Of a stretch of 64,000 nt of DNA, positions 45,210 through 57,125 are shown piece by piece. Positions within the stretch are counted from its first letter, which is position 1. Every line of letters begins with the position of its first letter. The notes under the pieces are model-generated. The model was not told the DNA's origin. It saw only the letters and a list, made by a program, of their open reading frames with translations, and made no database searches. Where the stretch lies: NCBI GenBank assembly GCA_003439945.1, contig QVRM01005234.1, positions 426,498 to 490,497 on the forward strand. The letters run 5' to 3'. Both the position numbers and the translations under genes were made by a program. This DNA comes from Dermanyssus gallinae. Its lineage: Eukaryota; Arthropoda; Arachnida; Mesostigmata; Dermanyssidae.

Positions 45210-46384
45210 CAGGGTCATTCATAACAATATGCACTTATTTTAAGGTTTGGTAAATTTTGGCAATAAAATAATGTTTCCCAATGGAAGGAGGGGCGGAAAC
45301 GTCTTGTTTATGAGAGAGAATGTAATTTATAAAAGTAGTTATTTTGCCTTTTTCTCCTATCTAGTACTGCAAAATGTACGTTTGCGGGAGAACCAGTCAA
45401 CGCATGGAAAAGCCGAATATACCAGCGTGAAATTCTGCATATTGGGGGGCTTGCGTAGCAAAAAGCGAATAGTCAGATTAAGAAAATTCATAAGAAGGTC
45501 GATATGTTGTTATGTCCTACATTACCGTTTTTACGTGCAAAATCGTAACCAAAAATGTACCTCCAAAGGGCTATCCTCAGGCAATAGCAAATTTAATGCT
45601 TAGCATTTTCGTACCAAAGTGATGGTGCTGCGCTACGTAGTTGCCAAGTAACTAAGCTTTTCTATAGTCATAGTTGTTATGTTTACGTTAAAGCATTCAC
45701 GTTCAAAACCGTATAATTTGCCAAGACGTTTCCGCCCCCTCTTTCCTTTAGGAAAAAATATTTTTTGCCGAGTTTTACCAAACCTCAAAATATGTACCTA
45801 ACTTTCTCATACACCCTATGCAAGTATGCATGCCTTTGCTTTCAATATGGCTGTCGAAAATGCTTAGTTACTTGGCAACTACGAAACGCAGCACCATCAC
45901 TTTGGTACAAAAATAGTGGACACTAAATTTTCTATTGCCTGAGAGTAGTCTTTTGGAGGTACATTTTCGGTCGTAACGGAAAAAATGTATGATTTTGCAC
46001 AGACAAGCGTTAATGTAAGACATAACTATTGGGTTAACAAAAAAGTTTTTCGGTTTTTTTAATGATTCTCTACGGACAAAACCGAAAAACTTTTTTGTAG
46101 CCCTATGTATATCGACTTTTTATGACTTTCCTTAATCTGGCTATTCGCTTTTCGCTGCGCAAGCTAGCCGGTGTGATCGGTTCCCTCATGCATTGATTAG
46201 TTCTCCCGCAAACGTAGAATTTGCACTGCTTTGTAGAAGAAAAAAGGCAGAATAACTACTTTTATGAACTTCATCTTCTCTCCTAAACAAGACGATTCCG
46301 CCCTTCCTTCCATTGGGAAAAATTACTTTCTTGACGAGTTCTACCAAACCTTAAAATAAGTACATATTGTTATGAATGACCCTG
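45210..46384. mobile_element. Foldback DNA transposon (mariner-like ends, TA target duplication)
   Basis: It begins CAGGGTCATTCATAACAATA and ends with the complement, flanked by TA at 45208-45209 and 46385-46386. Arms of about 445 bp (45210-45654 and 45865-46384, the latter interrupted) pair along their whole length. The 210-bp centre (45655-45864) holds a third, diverged copy of the terminal region ending ATACACCCTATG near 45828. No transposase frame is present, so it is non-autonomous. The TA duplication points to Tc1/mariner-type mobilisation, although such long arms are more typical of foldback elements. Confidence 0.8.
46029..46103. mobile_element. 75-bp mariner-like MITE nested in the foldback arm
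   Basis: Terminal repeats share CAAAAAAGTTTTTCGGTTTT on both ends (GGGTTAA... against GGGCTA...), flanked by TA at 46027-46028 and 46104-46105. The uninterrupted opposite arm at about 45515 shows the empty site, proving insertion after the foldback formed. The repeat sequence resembles mariner inverted repeats. Confidence 0.85.
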
Positions 46385-46389
46385 TATAT

Positions 46390-47702
46390 TCTAGCAGAGT
46401 ACGCCGCCCGGCAACTTGGCCAAGTACCATAAACTTGATGCAAATCCGCGTTTATTAGTAAAATACCGCCAATCAAGCGCAACGCAAGAAATCGAAATAG
46501 GTGACGCCAATGGGTACACTTCTGTTACGTGCCAGAGTCTGATCATGAGTACCTTCGAGTACTTCTGTAACGATTGAGTATCCCCTGATGAAACCATGTT
46601 GTTGCGGAACAATTATATTTTTGGCGTTTAAAAACGTAGTCTTGCGGAACCTTTATCGATACTTTCCTAAACAGTAGTGCCACAATTGACTTGCAAAGCT
46701 GGGAGGACATCTAACCATCTCTAAAGGTACGTGTGAACACGAATGCTAGCGAATCGGCCAGCACGTTTGCGAGCTCGGCAAAGAGTATCGGTGGCAATCC
46801 TTCCGCGTCCGGCTGCATTTGCCCTTACCTGAACATCGCTTTTCGTAGGTGATCTTAGCTTAGGTGGTATTTTGTATGCACAGACACGATATGGCTTAAT
46901 ATGCGCATGGCTTGTAAGAAGTGTTACAACATTGACAACTGACTACGTACACTCTCAAAATGCAGAGCAAGCAATGACAACTTCTCGTCATCTTGAGACG
47001 ACATCTGTAGCAATGTTGGTAACAAGAGGAGCCATCCCGCATTTAACAACTACTTTGTTCGTTGGCCTAACGGAAGATCTCCGATGCGCTGCCAATGCTC
47101 AAACGCGGTTTCTCCAACTGCCTGCTTCTGAGCGATATACACGGAAGTTTGCGTACTACTGCTTCTACTTTGTGCCTTGGATTATGTCGTTGCTGCAAAG
47201 GTTGTGCCGAGTACCGAGCTACAAGAGCAAAATAAGTATAATTTTGAGCCTTGAGACTTTGAGGATGTATAACCTTTCATGAACCATCAAACCGTGTAAC
47301 CTTTAGGACGTATGACTTTTAGGGGCGTAAACTGTGCTAACCGATTGGTTACGGTGTCAACAAGTGAGCCATGATGTGTGTGGGATACATGTGGGAAACA
47401 AACGCTGCTATTCTTCTCTATTTAAAGAAGAGCATCCCGGCAATGCGCTCACGGTACTGAAAAATATCTTGTACACTCACTTCGATGCTGATTTTCTAAT
47501 AATAACGCGAACTCCATCAGCATCATGTGTATAAACGGTAAGATAATTACTTAGAATAAATGTGTGCAACATGTGATAAACTAACGAACATTTCAATCGG
47601 AATCACCAATCAAAAAGAATAAAAAACGGTTTTTAGAACAGTGTATTTGCCGTTAACGCCAGCGCTACATATATATATAATATATATTATATATATATAC
47701 AT

Positions 47703-47774
<72 letters not shown>

Positions 47775-48425
47775 GTGAATTAGGGAGACAAGATGTTCCT
47801 TTTCATATTTTGGTAGGTCTGTTTCAGCAAATCACACGTTGATGCCGATAAGACGGACTTGCCCGCCAGACACCTTAAAATCTGATTGTTATTGGAATTC
47901 AGTTGGCGGATTAAGAACCGAATTTCTTTCTATAGAGGATTAAAAACTAAACCAGTTTAAATGCCAATGATATGGCTCAATTAAATACGGATAATTGTGG
48001 GTGGCCAGACAACCTACATGTCGAGAGATGGGGATTAGAAGTTTAAATCCCAGCTTCATAAGATACGAAATATTAGCAGAATTCAGCATAGAGGTCCCTT
48101 GAAATGAAATCTGAGAAGATAAAGCTAATGAATGTTAATGAACTTACGTTTTATATATATATATGTATATACATATAGTTTTAGTCGAGTTTCTTCGATT
48201 GCAACTAGCAGCATTCACGCTCTGTTTGTTAGCTAGCAATTTTAGAATTTAGTTCTAATACTGGATCGAATATATGTATAAGAACAAATTTAAGTGTGTT
48301 TTTACGTTTATGTGGATATCGTTTCGAACTCTAGCCGCTGGCTTGCTTTTTTCGAGAATAGTACGCTTATACACGTCTTCGGCAACTGTGAGGCTGTGAA
48401 AAAATGTGAGGCTGACGGCAATTTA
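46390..48425. other. Unassigned stretch with a long (TA)n tract
   Basis: A 136-codon plus frame at 46872-47282 has no recognised domain. TA tracts lie at 47669-47769 and 48152-48165. Confidence 0.4.
47669..47769. repeat. (TA)n microsatellite, interrupted
   Basis: About 100 bp of TA with TATAATATA and TACAT interruptions at its left end. Confidence 0.9.
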
Positions 48426-48429
48426 ACGG

Positions 48430-49960
48430 CAAAGTTTGCGGACCAGCCCTCTCCAGGTGCACAAATTCGTGCGCTTCACGAAGAGACGTGGCACACGACG
48501 ACGCTGGAAACCACTTACTCTCTTGAAGAACGACTCCGGTAGGAGGACGCTGAAAGAAGGTGTTGATCGCGCACGGTTTGGACCACGCGACCACCCTAGA
48601 ACGAACTGCGTTTTTAGCGCGCCCGTTCAAGGGTGGAATATGAACGCTGTACCTGGTTGAAGCCACGGCAGAATTAGTACGCGTGCACCGAAAAAAAAAG
48701 CAGGGAGAAAGACACAGAGACACAAACATGCGAGATTTGCAATGGGGCTAAGACGTTAGCGTTGTCTTAGACCTGCCAGCCTGCGATAGGCGTATTAACG
48801 TACAGATCGAATGATAGGCGGACATATAAATAGGTAGATAGGTACACAGCGTAGAGAGTGGGCCAGATCTTTCGGCCGGCCGATAATGATCGGTTACAAC
48901 AACGGCCGTGGCGTTGAGCGATCGCCGCTGCGACTGGTGGCGCTGCTTGCAAGCTTGAGGCGGGGACCTGGGGTTGGGTTGGCGGAAAGCTTCAGGCGAT
49001 AGTGCAGAACAAGAGCCCCGCACTCCTGGCTACCCCCCACCCCCCCCCCCCCGCCGCTTCGAACGTAAAGAAAGGAACACAGGCAGGCGAAGCACTGGGG
49101 TACGAATAAAGGGAGATCGATGAGAGTGCAGGAAGAGGTTGAGAAGGGTCGAAGGAATCGAGGGGGAACCCTGGAGGAGAAATTGAGGTAGACAAGCAGC
49201 ACAAAGCTTGCCGACTGTATGCTTGTGTTTGAGCATGAGGGAAAAAAGGGGGTACAGAGAGAGAAAGAGGTAGCAGGAGCAAGAGAGTTAAGGAGGATAA
49301 ATAAAGAGCGCGCAAGAGAGAGACCAAAGGTCAGCCTGACATCCCTCGGAGCAGCGGCACAGCGTAGCCTGTGGGGTCCGCCTTCGAGAACCGGTTCCTG
49401 GCCGATCGCAGGCCAGGAACTTCGTGCAACGGCTATCACCAGCCGCCTACCGACGTCGCAGATCGTCGTCATCAACTGCCGTGAAGAAAGGAAGGCAGGA
49501 AGGCAGGCGGGCGGGCAGCGAGACATCGAGGGTACGCTTTGAGTGCCGCCACCACCAACCTAGCCATTACACCTCATGAGGGGCAAGGCGAACAACGAGG
49601 AGAAGAAGAAGGAAGAGGCGACGATGAAGACGACAGCGATCTCGATCGCTATGATGATGCGATCGTGATGTCAGTGAAGACGTTCATATAAACGACTTCA
49701 GCTCTACTACTGGCAGTACGTGAGTAGTGCTGTGTGTGTGTGTGTGCATGTGTAGGTAGCAGATAATTGAAAGCTGCCGCTGCTGCTGCTGGTGCTTCTG
49801 CGGGTAGGTGTAAACTTTGTTTGCGTCGAGGTTCTAGACTCTTCTGCTGGTGTTCAGAATCTACATCTTTAGCAGCTATGATGGCGGGGTGATGAAGGGG
49901 TTCTTTGTCGTCATTGTCGCTATGGTCGTCATCGGGGCGATTAACCATCGTGGCGATTTA
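48430..49960. other. GC-rich purine-skewed block, possible promoter or 5' UTR
   Basis: 48690-49330 is strongly GA-rich on the plus strand, with a C-run at 49029-49050 and GGC-rich 49495-49520. Later come CA/TG and CTG patches (49730-49800). Minus-strand frames of up to 210 codons (48894-49526) have Ser/Leu/Pro-rich low-complexity sequence and no recognised domain. Confidence 0.35.
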
Positions 49961-50095
49961 ATAGACCTGGCAAGCAAAACTTACGTACAGGTGACCGTCT
50001 CTGTGTCAACCTGCCTGCGGAGGCGGGACAGTTGTGTCGGATAGAGAGAGGTTTTATATTGGGGCCTACTAGAAGGGGCTACGAACGACGCAGTT

Positions 50096-50660
50096 TGCGT
50101 CACACTTTTCACTGTCTAATCGGATTGTTGAGTTTCATGCCGGGCTTAGTAATGGGCTCACTGCAAAGTGTAATTCTCGTTGTCGACAATGTTGTCTTGG
50201 TTGCAACGCTTAGTTTTTGTGCTTGCCATACTATCTGTGGCTACCGATAGATACTTTTCGATCAATCGCTTCCGTAGTTTCCTAACGATGGCACTGCACA
50301 TGCGACTAAGCTGGACCCAAGTTATCCTTGTAACGAACCTTTCGGGAGTCAGAGATCCACGAATATTCACCCTGAGTTCACCTTTTATGCCGAACGGACT
50401 GCTAGTCACCAAGTGTATCGGTTCCGCACAGAGAAACGAACGAAAGGGTCTTCCGTACTGGTATCTGACGATATTTTCCGGGAGCGATTCCACATGCGTC
50501 CGCAACTTTGCCTCTGCTTCGTTGTCATATTGCATGATAAGATGTATTTAGTAACACATGTCGATGAAACGAATGCTGGCCGCTGGGAAACGTCAATGTT
50601 TACGTATGCCATGACATTCTTTCTCTTCTTGGCAAACTACTACATGGTGCTTTTGCGCGC
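50096..50660 (+). pseudogene. Possible decayed class-A GPCR fragment
   Basis: In one frame HCLIGLLSFMPGLVMG, then VATLSFCACHTI, resembles transmembrane segments 2 and 3. In the next frame VLAILSVATDRYFSI followed by RFRSFLTM resembles the end of segment 3 with a DRY motif and the second intracellular loop. A frame change near 50215 is needed, the spacing between segments is about ten residues short, and no clear segment 4-7 follows. A later frame (ending TFFLFLANYYMVLLRAPF) is hydrophobic. It could be a degraded receptor exon or a chance match. Confidence 0.25.
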
Positions 50661-50799
50661 ACCTTTCTAAATGTAACGAAGAAAGCGACTGCTAAAAATG
50701 TTCGGCACGTTCGGTTGTCATAACTTGATATATTGGTGCCCACTGCTAGATCCGTGCTCGTATATTTAGTATTCTTACATTGGATTAAGACGGAGGAAG

Positions 50800-51890
50800 G
50801 CCGAACAGAGCGAGCAGAAGGCCAAAAACAGCAGACGACCTATACAGCCTGCTAAAGAAAGCATTCCAAAAGACCTCGAGAACAAAAGGGCGAAATAATG
50901 CCTACGATGGGAGATTAGCAGGTGCAAGGAAGCTTGTTGGCGCGACGTAATCGAGAAGGTAGACTTGGATCCTTGGGGCTTGTCAGGGGCAAGATAGGCG
51001 GAGCAATGCGTAAGCATCTGGAGGATGATAAAAGCTTCGGGTCATTAACACTATTTTCAAACAGCACCCGCGTTTTGATCGAACAGAATTTCCTCGGTGA
51101 ATAGTCCCTATTTGTGACGAGGATTATCACACAGATAATTCGTACGTGTAACATTCCCGGAAGCAGGAAGACCGTCGAGGTAATACTACTGCCCAAAGGC
51201 AACGGGTCATATCGTCCGATCTGCCTGTTAAGCATAGTAGACAAATGTGTAGAGAGCGAAACATGGAGGATCGACTGAGGACGTTTGCCGAGGAAAACGG
51301 ACTGTTATCCGAAACATAAGTCTGTTCGGTCGGCCATCTACAAAATGGTGGCAAAAGCCGAACTTATCAAGGAGTCTACTCGGAAAACCAGGAATGTGTT
51401 CCTGATGATGTTGCTGGACGTAAAAGATACGTTTAGCAGTATCCCGTGGAAATGGTTCATGACACTCTTCGGCAAAAGTATGTCCCACCATTACTGGTAC
51501 GGTTGGTTTGCAATTACCTGAACAATAGGGTGGCACCAAGATAAAGATGAGTGCCGGAGTGCTGCAGGGTTCAGTCATTGGACCTCTTCTCTAGAATCTG
51601 GCGTACGATGACGTCCTGAACATCCAGCGTCTTTCACCGGAAGTCGTATTGCGCGTGTATGCGGATGCTCTGGGTGTGACAGTCATGGCCAGGATGGATA
51701 AGATGGATCTGGAGACATACGCCAATATTGCGCTGGCGGATGTCGATAGGTGGATGAGAGGTACCGGCTTAACACTCGCATCTCAGAAGAGTGAAGCGAT
51801 CCTGCTGATCGGGAAGAAGAAATGTGGCCCTCTGAAGCTTACGCTGTCGAGCGTACTTATTGAGCTATTCGACGCCAGGATAATGTAGAT
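50800..51890 (+). pseudogene. R1-like retrotransposon relic, near-complete RT order
   Basis: Across several frames: the pre-RT region (ISRCKEACWRDVIEKVDLDP, WGL), RT block TVEVILLPKGNGSYRPICLL then SIVDKCVE, the segment KMVAKAELIKESTRKTRN, block VFLMMLLDVKDTFSSIPWKW, then a degraded GVLQGSVIGP. The palm block VVLRVYADALGVTVMARMDK follows, in which the second aspartate of YADD is replaced by Ala, then DVDRWMRGTGLTLASQKSEA and ILLIGKKKCG. The last part aligns well with the element at 24.7-26.1 kb (ERWMEKAGLELAPEKSEAVL). It stops near 51890 before the thumb. Multiple stops and the catalytic change make it inactive. Confidence 0.7.
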
Positions 51891-51894
51891 GTAC

Positions 51895-52550
51895 ATACTA
51901 TAGTACTGGGCGGTTTGCAACGTTGCAGCATGTAGCTGCAAATTGTTGTCGTTTGCACAAATATGTAGTAAAGGTGAATGGATATTTTCCAGACGATCCT
52001 TTAACTGCGCACGCTATCCGTCACGGTACAAATTCACTTTAGAAGCGCTGAAAAACTCTCAAATAGACTACAATTTTATGGACTACGGTTACGGAAACAC
52101 GTCCGCAGGGCAGCTTGAACTGCTGACTTCACTGGTCCTGCTGTCGGTGACAGCAGCAGCAACAACAGCATCTTAAAGTTGACTTCCAAAAAAAATGCAC
52201 CGCCTCGAAGCTTCGACCGCAGTGGCGGATGCGAACACATGTACGGTCTCATAGGAGCCGTGTCGGCGACGCCACGCCATTCAGGCCAGAGGAGGCTGCT
52301 GAGGTTGGCGAGGACTATCGGGTAACGATGAGATTTGCATACATCACCACGCTAAAAAGATTATCTCCCACCTGTCAGGCTGACCACAGTGATGTCATTT
52401 ATTCATACACCGCGCGGCAAACCGACAGCACCAACTGGTTGGTCGTCAGGCAGCCATATGCACGTATACAGGGAAGCATAGTTCGCGGTCGACCTCGGGT
52501 TACCTCGTAGAGGAGGGTGCTGTCAACCGTTAGAGTTGCAGGTATAACAG
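51895..52550. other. Unassigned stretch
   Basis: Short frames, CAG/CAA patch at 52155-52172, no recognised motif. Confidence 0.4.
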
Positions 52551-52554
52551 GTAT

Positions 52555-52599
52555 TGTTGTTGCTGTTGTTGTTGTGTTGTTGTTGTGTTGTTGTTGTTG

Positions 52600-52630
<31 letters not shown>

Positions 52631-52660
52631 ATTGTTGTTGTTGTTGTTGTTGTTGTTGTT
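52555..52660. repeat. (GTT)n microsatellite
   Basis: GTT repeats interrupted three times by GTGTTGTTGTT steps, followed by (AGT)n to about 52690. Confidence 0.95.
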
Positions 52661-52689
52661 ATAGTAGCAGTAGTAGAAATAGTAGTAGT

Positions 52690-54840
52690 ACTAATATTTG
52701 TAATTGTAGTACTACTAATAGTAAATAGAGGTGATCGTTGTTATGGCTTGACGTTGTGGACGTAGTTAGATAGTTATGGTAGTAAATCTTTTAGATGTTC
52801 TGGAAGAGCGTGTTCTGCCAGGCTTATCGCACACCGGGCCATCATACACCAACAGGGCGCGCGTGTGTCTAGAGGACATGAATCTACCTTCCCAATCCGC
52901 CATCTTTGTTGTTGTTGTGATGGTGGGACCAAATGAACTGGGAAACAGGTGAGGATCTGCAAATGTCGGCAGCTTTCTTTGACCACCGTTGCTCTATCAA
53001 ACAGAGCTTTACGCATTGTTTGCTGGATTTGGTCATTTGACGTCGCAGGGAATATATATATATTATATATTGATCTGCTACCTGCTACCTGATTGGTCTC
53101 TGACTCCACGGCGCTACAGTACTATGTAACTACTGGCGGTGTATTTCAGCGGCACTTGCGACAACTGGAACCTAAATTTTTGTCTGTTTGATTTTGGATT
53201 GGCTTGGTGAATCTGTGTTTATCCGGACAAACAGGCAGGTCACAGAAATATATAATTTGTTAAAATGCCAAAACTAGCCGATGGCACTTTGCACCGTATT
53301 CGTTTCGTAAGTATCTTTCGTTGCACTCAAAGATGACTTAGTCTCCGGGATCACATCGGAATTATGCATTCCCCTATGCATACGCGGCTTTTTTTACAGG
53401 CTTCTTCTAACTTCTGGCCCATAACATACTTAGATCTGTGACTTAGGTAAGCGAATGAACACATTATGGCAATTGTAGAGATAAAGAGCGACGATAAATA
53501 AAATTACGTTTCTGTCTGTTTAATATAATTTTTCCCTAAGTACTTTCCGATCGTCTTAGCTTGCTTATGAGAATAGGGCCATTAGCAAACCCTTAAAATG
53601 GCTTGCGCAACCAGCTGGTACTCGACTATGTAAATGATTGGCTTTTATATAGTTTCATGCTGACATGCTAATCTAGATAGTTGTTTGAGTCTGAAATTTG
53701 ATACCAAGGCGTTTCTATGATCGTAAGCTTAACCGGTGTTTTTGACGTTGGATAGAGACTACTACATATAGCATCGTTCATTGGTTTAACTGTCCTTAAC
53801 AATTTATTTTTGGTTTACTTTAGCTGGGTTTATTCGTTATATAATCGTATCTGAAGTTGTTCTCTGTACTTAACTATCTAGAATAGATAGAATTCCCTCC
53901 TTGGATACCCACTGTGTAACATCTTGGTTTTCTACGAACTTATGTAGAGAGAATACATCCTCATCCTCAGGATTTGTTTTAGAATAAATTAGTATACCTA
54001 TATTGTATTCGGATCTGTTTTCGCCTACATTGTGAAACTTTATATATATATATATATATATATCTCATTGTTTGGAAACAAGAGTCTTTACCTCAAATAT
54101 TTTTACCGGCACTCACAACTAATAGCCATCAGCGTAAAAGCGTAACATTTTTTGGAGTATTTGACACGCCGCTCAGAATGACACAGAGTTAACTGATTTT
54201 ATCAGTTCAGAAAGAAAAATTAGTAAAAAGCGCTCTCCGTATATACATAGGTCGAACGATTGCTGCCTAAGTTTAATCAGGAAGAAGAATAAACGACAAT
54301 GAAACTTGTAAGAACTCTTCTACAACCTTCAAGTATAATTTCGTCAATTCGAATTAAGTCAAATGAGCCCAAAGTAGTCATGCATGAGCGCCTTAACCGT
54401 TGAAGAAAACAATCCTTTTTGGAACAATCTTTATAAACGTGCAGTACGTCAAAAAATTGGGCATACACACTGTTTGTGTGTCAATTCCAAGTCTAGCCTT
54501 ATGGCTGTGTAGCAGACAGGATTAAAACGTATGCAAATTTCGTTACTAGAAAGGTCCGCCTACGTTGTCTGCTGCTCTTGCGTTGAGTTGTAATTACTAG
54601 AGGTAGATGTATTTTTTTCCGTAAATCAGAGTCTGACACAACGAGCAGAGCTTTACGTCAATCGTGCAAACGTTGGCCATAACGCAAACGAATAATGCAC
54701 AACTGCTACAAACTTACATGGATAAATCTGCAAAGCGCAAAAATAGAATGTACAATAAATCTTTGAACTAGGATGCCGTTTTACCAAGACTTATTATTAC
54801 CAGAAACCCGGCTAGGTCTAGTCGTTGGTAGTAGGGATGT

Positions 54841-54881
<41 letters not shown>

Positions 54882-55045
54882 GGTTAACTTGCGGGAAAAA
54901 AACACAACGCCGTCGCCACCGGAGGCCGAGTAGTCCTGTGTGCGTTGCTTATAGTCAACGAGAAAGCAGCAAGGGGCCATAAAGCAGAGAGAAGCAGAGA
55001 ATCGTGGATGTAATTCGAGTGATATAGCGTAAATAAACTTAGACT
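52690..55045. other. AT-rich stretch with (TA)n tracts
   Basis: TA tracts at 54040-54063 and 54846-54878. No open frame with a recognised motif. Confidence 0.45.
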
Positions 55046-55049
55046 TCTT

Positions 55050-56060
55050 CCTTGCTTAGCATTGCTAACCCTCTAAGGAATCGTCGTTCAACAACGGAGA
55101 AGCAACAACGACAACAACAACAACAACAACTGCCCCTGCTACGATTAGGACTACCGATAGAGAGCAGATCTCTTCTGGCGGGCGAAGATCAGCAGAAGGC
55201 CAACAAAAAGAATACGGTGGTGGTGGTGGCGGCGGTGACGTCGACGAGATAGCCTTCATTGGTGGGTTGATTCGCTCGTCGCTTCGTCGTCGAGCGTAGC
55301 GACGACCTTGCCGGCTTCGACGACCTAATGAGATTAATGATAGTTGGTCTTGGACTGGGACGACGGTGCCGACGCCAGCGACCAAGACGACGATAGAGAC
55401 GCACAGACAGACACACGAAGGGCATTCTTGAAGCTCGAGCCAGCCATGTACAGGCGGTGGCAAGGCCGCCCCCGACAGTAGTAACGCAGACACAGCATAA
55501 GCAGCAACAGCAATAGGCAAATGCGCGATCGTTAGTTAGTAGGCAACCCCTACGAAGGCGACCCCTACGAAGGCGACCCTTACGACGGCGACCCCTATCC
55601 ACACCCCCCTACTCCTCTACACCCGGTCTCCGACCCACCTCGGCTCGGTTAAAGTAGGCCAGTAGGTGCTGCGCGTCTTCGAGGGACGCAGAGGGGTGAG
55701 GCACAGATAAATAGATCGACGAGGCGAGAGGTAGACACAGATAAAGAGAGTGGACGACCCTAAAGAGAAGTAAACAGAGCGGCAGGGAGAGACGGAGGAG
55801 AGAGGCATACAGGAAAACATAAGGGTCACTAGACGCCGATAATTGAAGGCCGAGCGGGGGTCCGAACAGGCGGGGGGGGGGGGCAAATTCAGCCGTCAAC
55901 AGCAAGCGAAAGAGAGGCCTGCTCGTTGACAGTATGCTCCAGACGACTACAAGATCTCCTCTATACGTAGCCAGATGATTACACAAAATAAAAGAAATAG
56001 ATACATTCATGCAAGGAGAAGTAACAACGAGACAGTGAGGACGAGAGAGAATGATAGCCA
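55050..56060. other. GC-rich block with (CAA)n, (GGT)n and GA-rich patches
   Basis: A CAA patch at 55106-55130, GGT/GGC at 55216-55237, and CCTACGAAGGCGACC repeated about three times at 55549-55592. 55690-55815 is GA-rich, with a G-run at 55871-55882. Minus-strand frames of 137-151 codons are low-complexity. Same character as the blocks at 22.6-24.0 and 48.4-50.0 kb. Confidence 0.35.
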
Positions 56061-56339
56061 CTTCTACGTTTGCTGCGGCTGTTCTCGCTAACGCCTCTTC
56101 CTACAAAGTGACGCAGAATAAATCTGTTACAGCTGGAAAGGGACTAAAGAAAGGTCATTTGTGACTAGTGGATAGTACAGCAAATTGGTAGTCCGATTGG
56201 TAGACCAAATTGGCAGTAAGGAAATGAAGCGAAAGACAAGAATATAAATAAATGATGTTTTGCTCAGCATAAACTTTCTAAACTTCGCCGATCCGGTTGT
56301 GCTTTTGTTAATTGAAAAGTCGACGTAGTTCTTCAGTGT

Positions 56340-56640
56340 AGCTAGCGCCCGCTATGATTAATCCTTTAATAATATCTACCCGGGAAGAAGGTCGTTGTTT
56401 ATTGCGCACCTCCAAGTCGTTGATGAGAATCGAGAATAGGAGCAAGTATTAGGTAAGATTGTTGCCCTGGGATAGCTCTGTAATTTACTCGACGACTTTG
56501 CCTCTCTCAGGTACACCATCATTAAGTAGGGTTTCGTTCTTCTGTGGAATGTCCTGTATAGATGCCAGAATTAGTGCGATTTTTTCAAAGTGGGTCGTGG
56601 ACCAGAATCGAATGCCTTAAAATCAACAGTAGTCGCGGTA
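56340..56640 (-). pseudogene. Inverted RT relic of the 56.6-59.0 kb family
   Basis: Minus-strand frames read TVDFKAFDSGPR, then IQDIPQKNETLLNDGV, then TELSQGNN, a stop, LLFSILINDLEVRNKQRP, then SSRVDIIKGLIIAGASYTEE. They match VDFRSAFDGAPRD, AILQENPITIQDGV, GVAQGDNLSPLLFSILLNDL and RPDILLYADDLAIYGTSRFE of the plus-strand element next to it, with the YADD box lost. It directly abuts the 5' end of that element in inverted orientation. Confidence 0.7.
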
Positions 56641-57095
56641 AGCTTGCCATCCGAGCAGGTCTCCTACCTCGGTGTTGACAACCCCCTCCGCAGCGGAGGA
56701 CATTTCAAGAATCATCTGCCAACGGCTGTGAGAGTCTTCCTGCCAGCTGCTAGGACTCCTGCTCCCCGCCCACCTCCGCTGGCCAAGCATATTAGCTTGC
56801 ACCACCTACGGGAACGCCTTCACGAGGTCTTCCCCGTGCCGGGAGCTCCAGGCATTGACCAATATGCCAAAGCTCTTACGGAGCTGTTGAGATACGCAAC
56901 TGGTCTTAGTAAGCCGAGAAGGGGGAGTCCATGGTTCAACAGTGCGTGCAAAGCAGCCAACCAGGCCCAGCTCAGCGCTCGCCTCCTAGCCGCACTTTAC
57001 CCAAGGATGCGGCCACTCTTCATCATTCTTAAAAGTTGGTGTCGCCGGACGTACAAAGCTGAACGCGCCTGGTACCTGGAACGCCTGGTACCAGG
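56641..57095 (+). pseudogene. Pre-RT linker of the retrotransposon ORF (frameshifted from the RT frame)
   Basis: An open frame reads LPSEQVSYLGVDNPLRSGGH, then HHLRERLHEVFPVPGAPGID, then RGSPWFNSACKAANQAQLSA and RRTYKAERAWYLERL. PWFNSACKAA corresponds to the conserved (P)W(W/F)(D/N)xxCxxA motif just before RT in apurinic-endonuclease LINEs. A 22-bp partial duplication near 57075-57105 (CTGGTACCTGGAA, then CTGGTACCAGGAA, then GTACCTGGAA) shifts the frame, so the downstream RT is no longer fused to it. The upstream Met at 56590 lies in the inverted relic and is not a true start. Confidence 0.65.
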
Positions 57096-57125
57096 AAGTA
57101 CCTGGAACAAAAGGAGTCTGCGCTG

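Noticed and set aside
46872..47282. 136-codon plus-strand frame as a gene
   Set aside because: No recognised motif and no supporting splice or regulatory signal.
48894..49526. 210-codon minus-strand Ser/Leu/Pro-rich frame
   Set aside because: Reading of a GA-skewed low-complexity block; overlapping frames are equally open.
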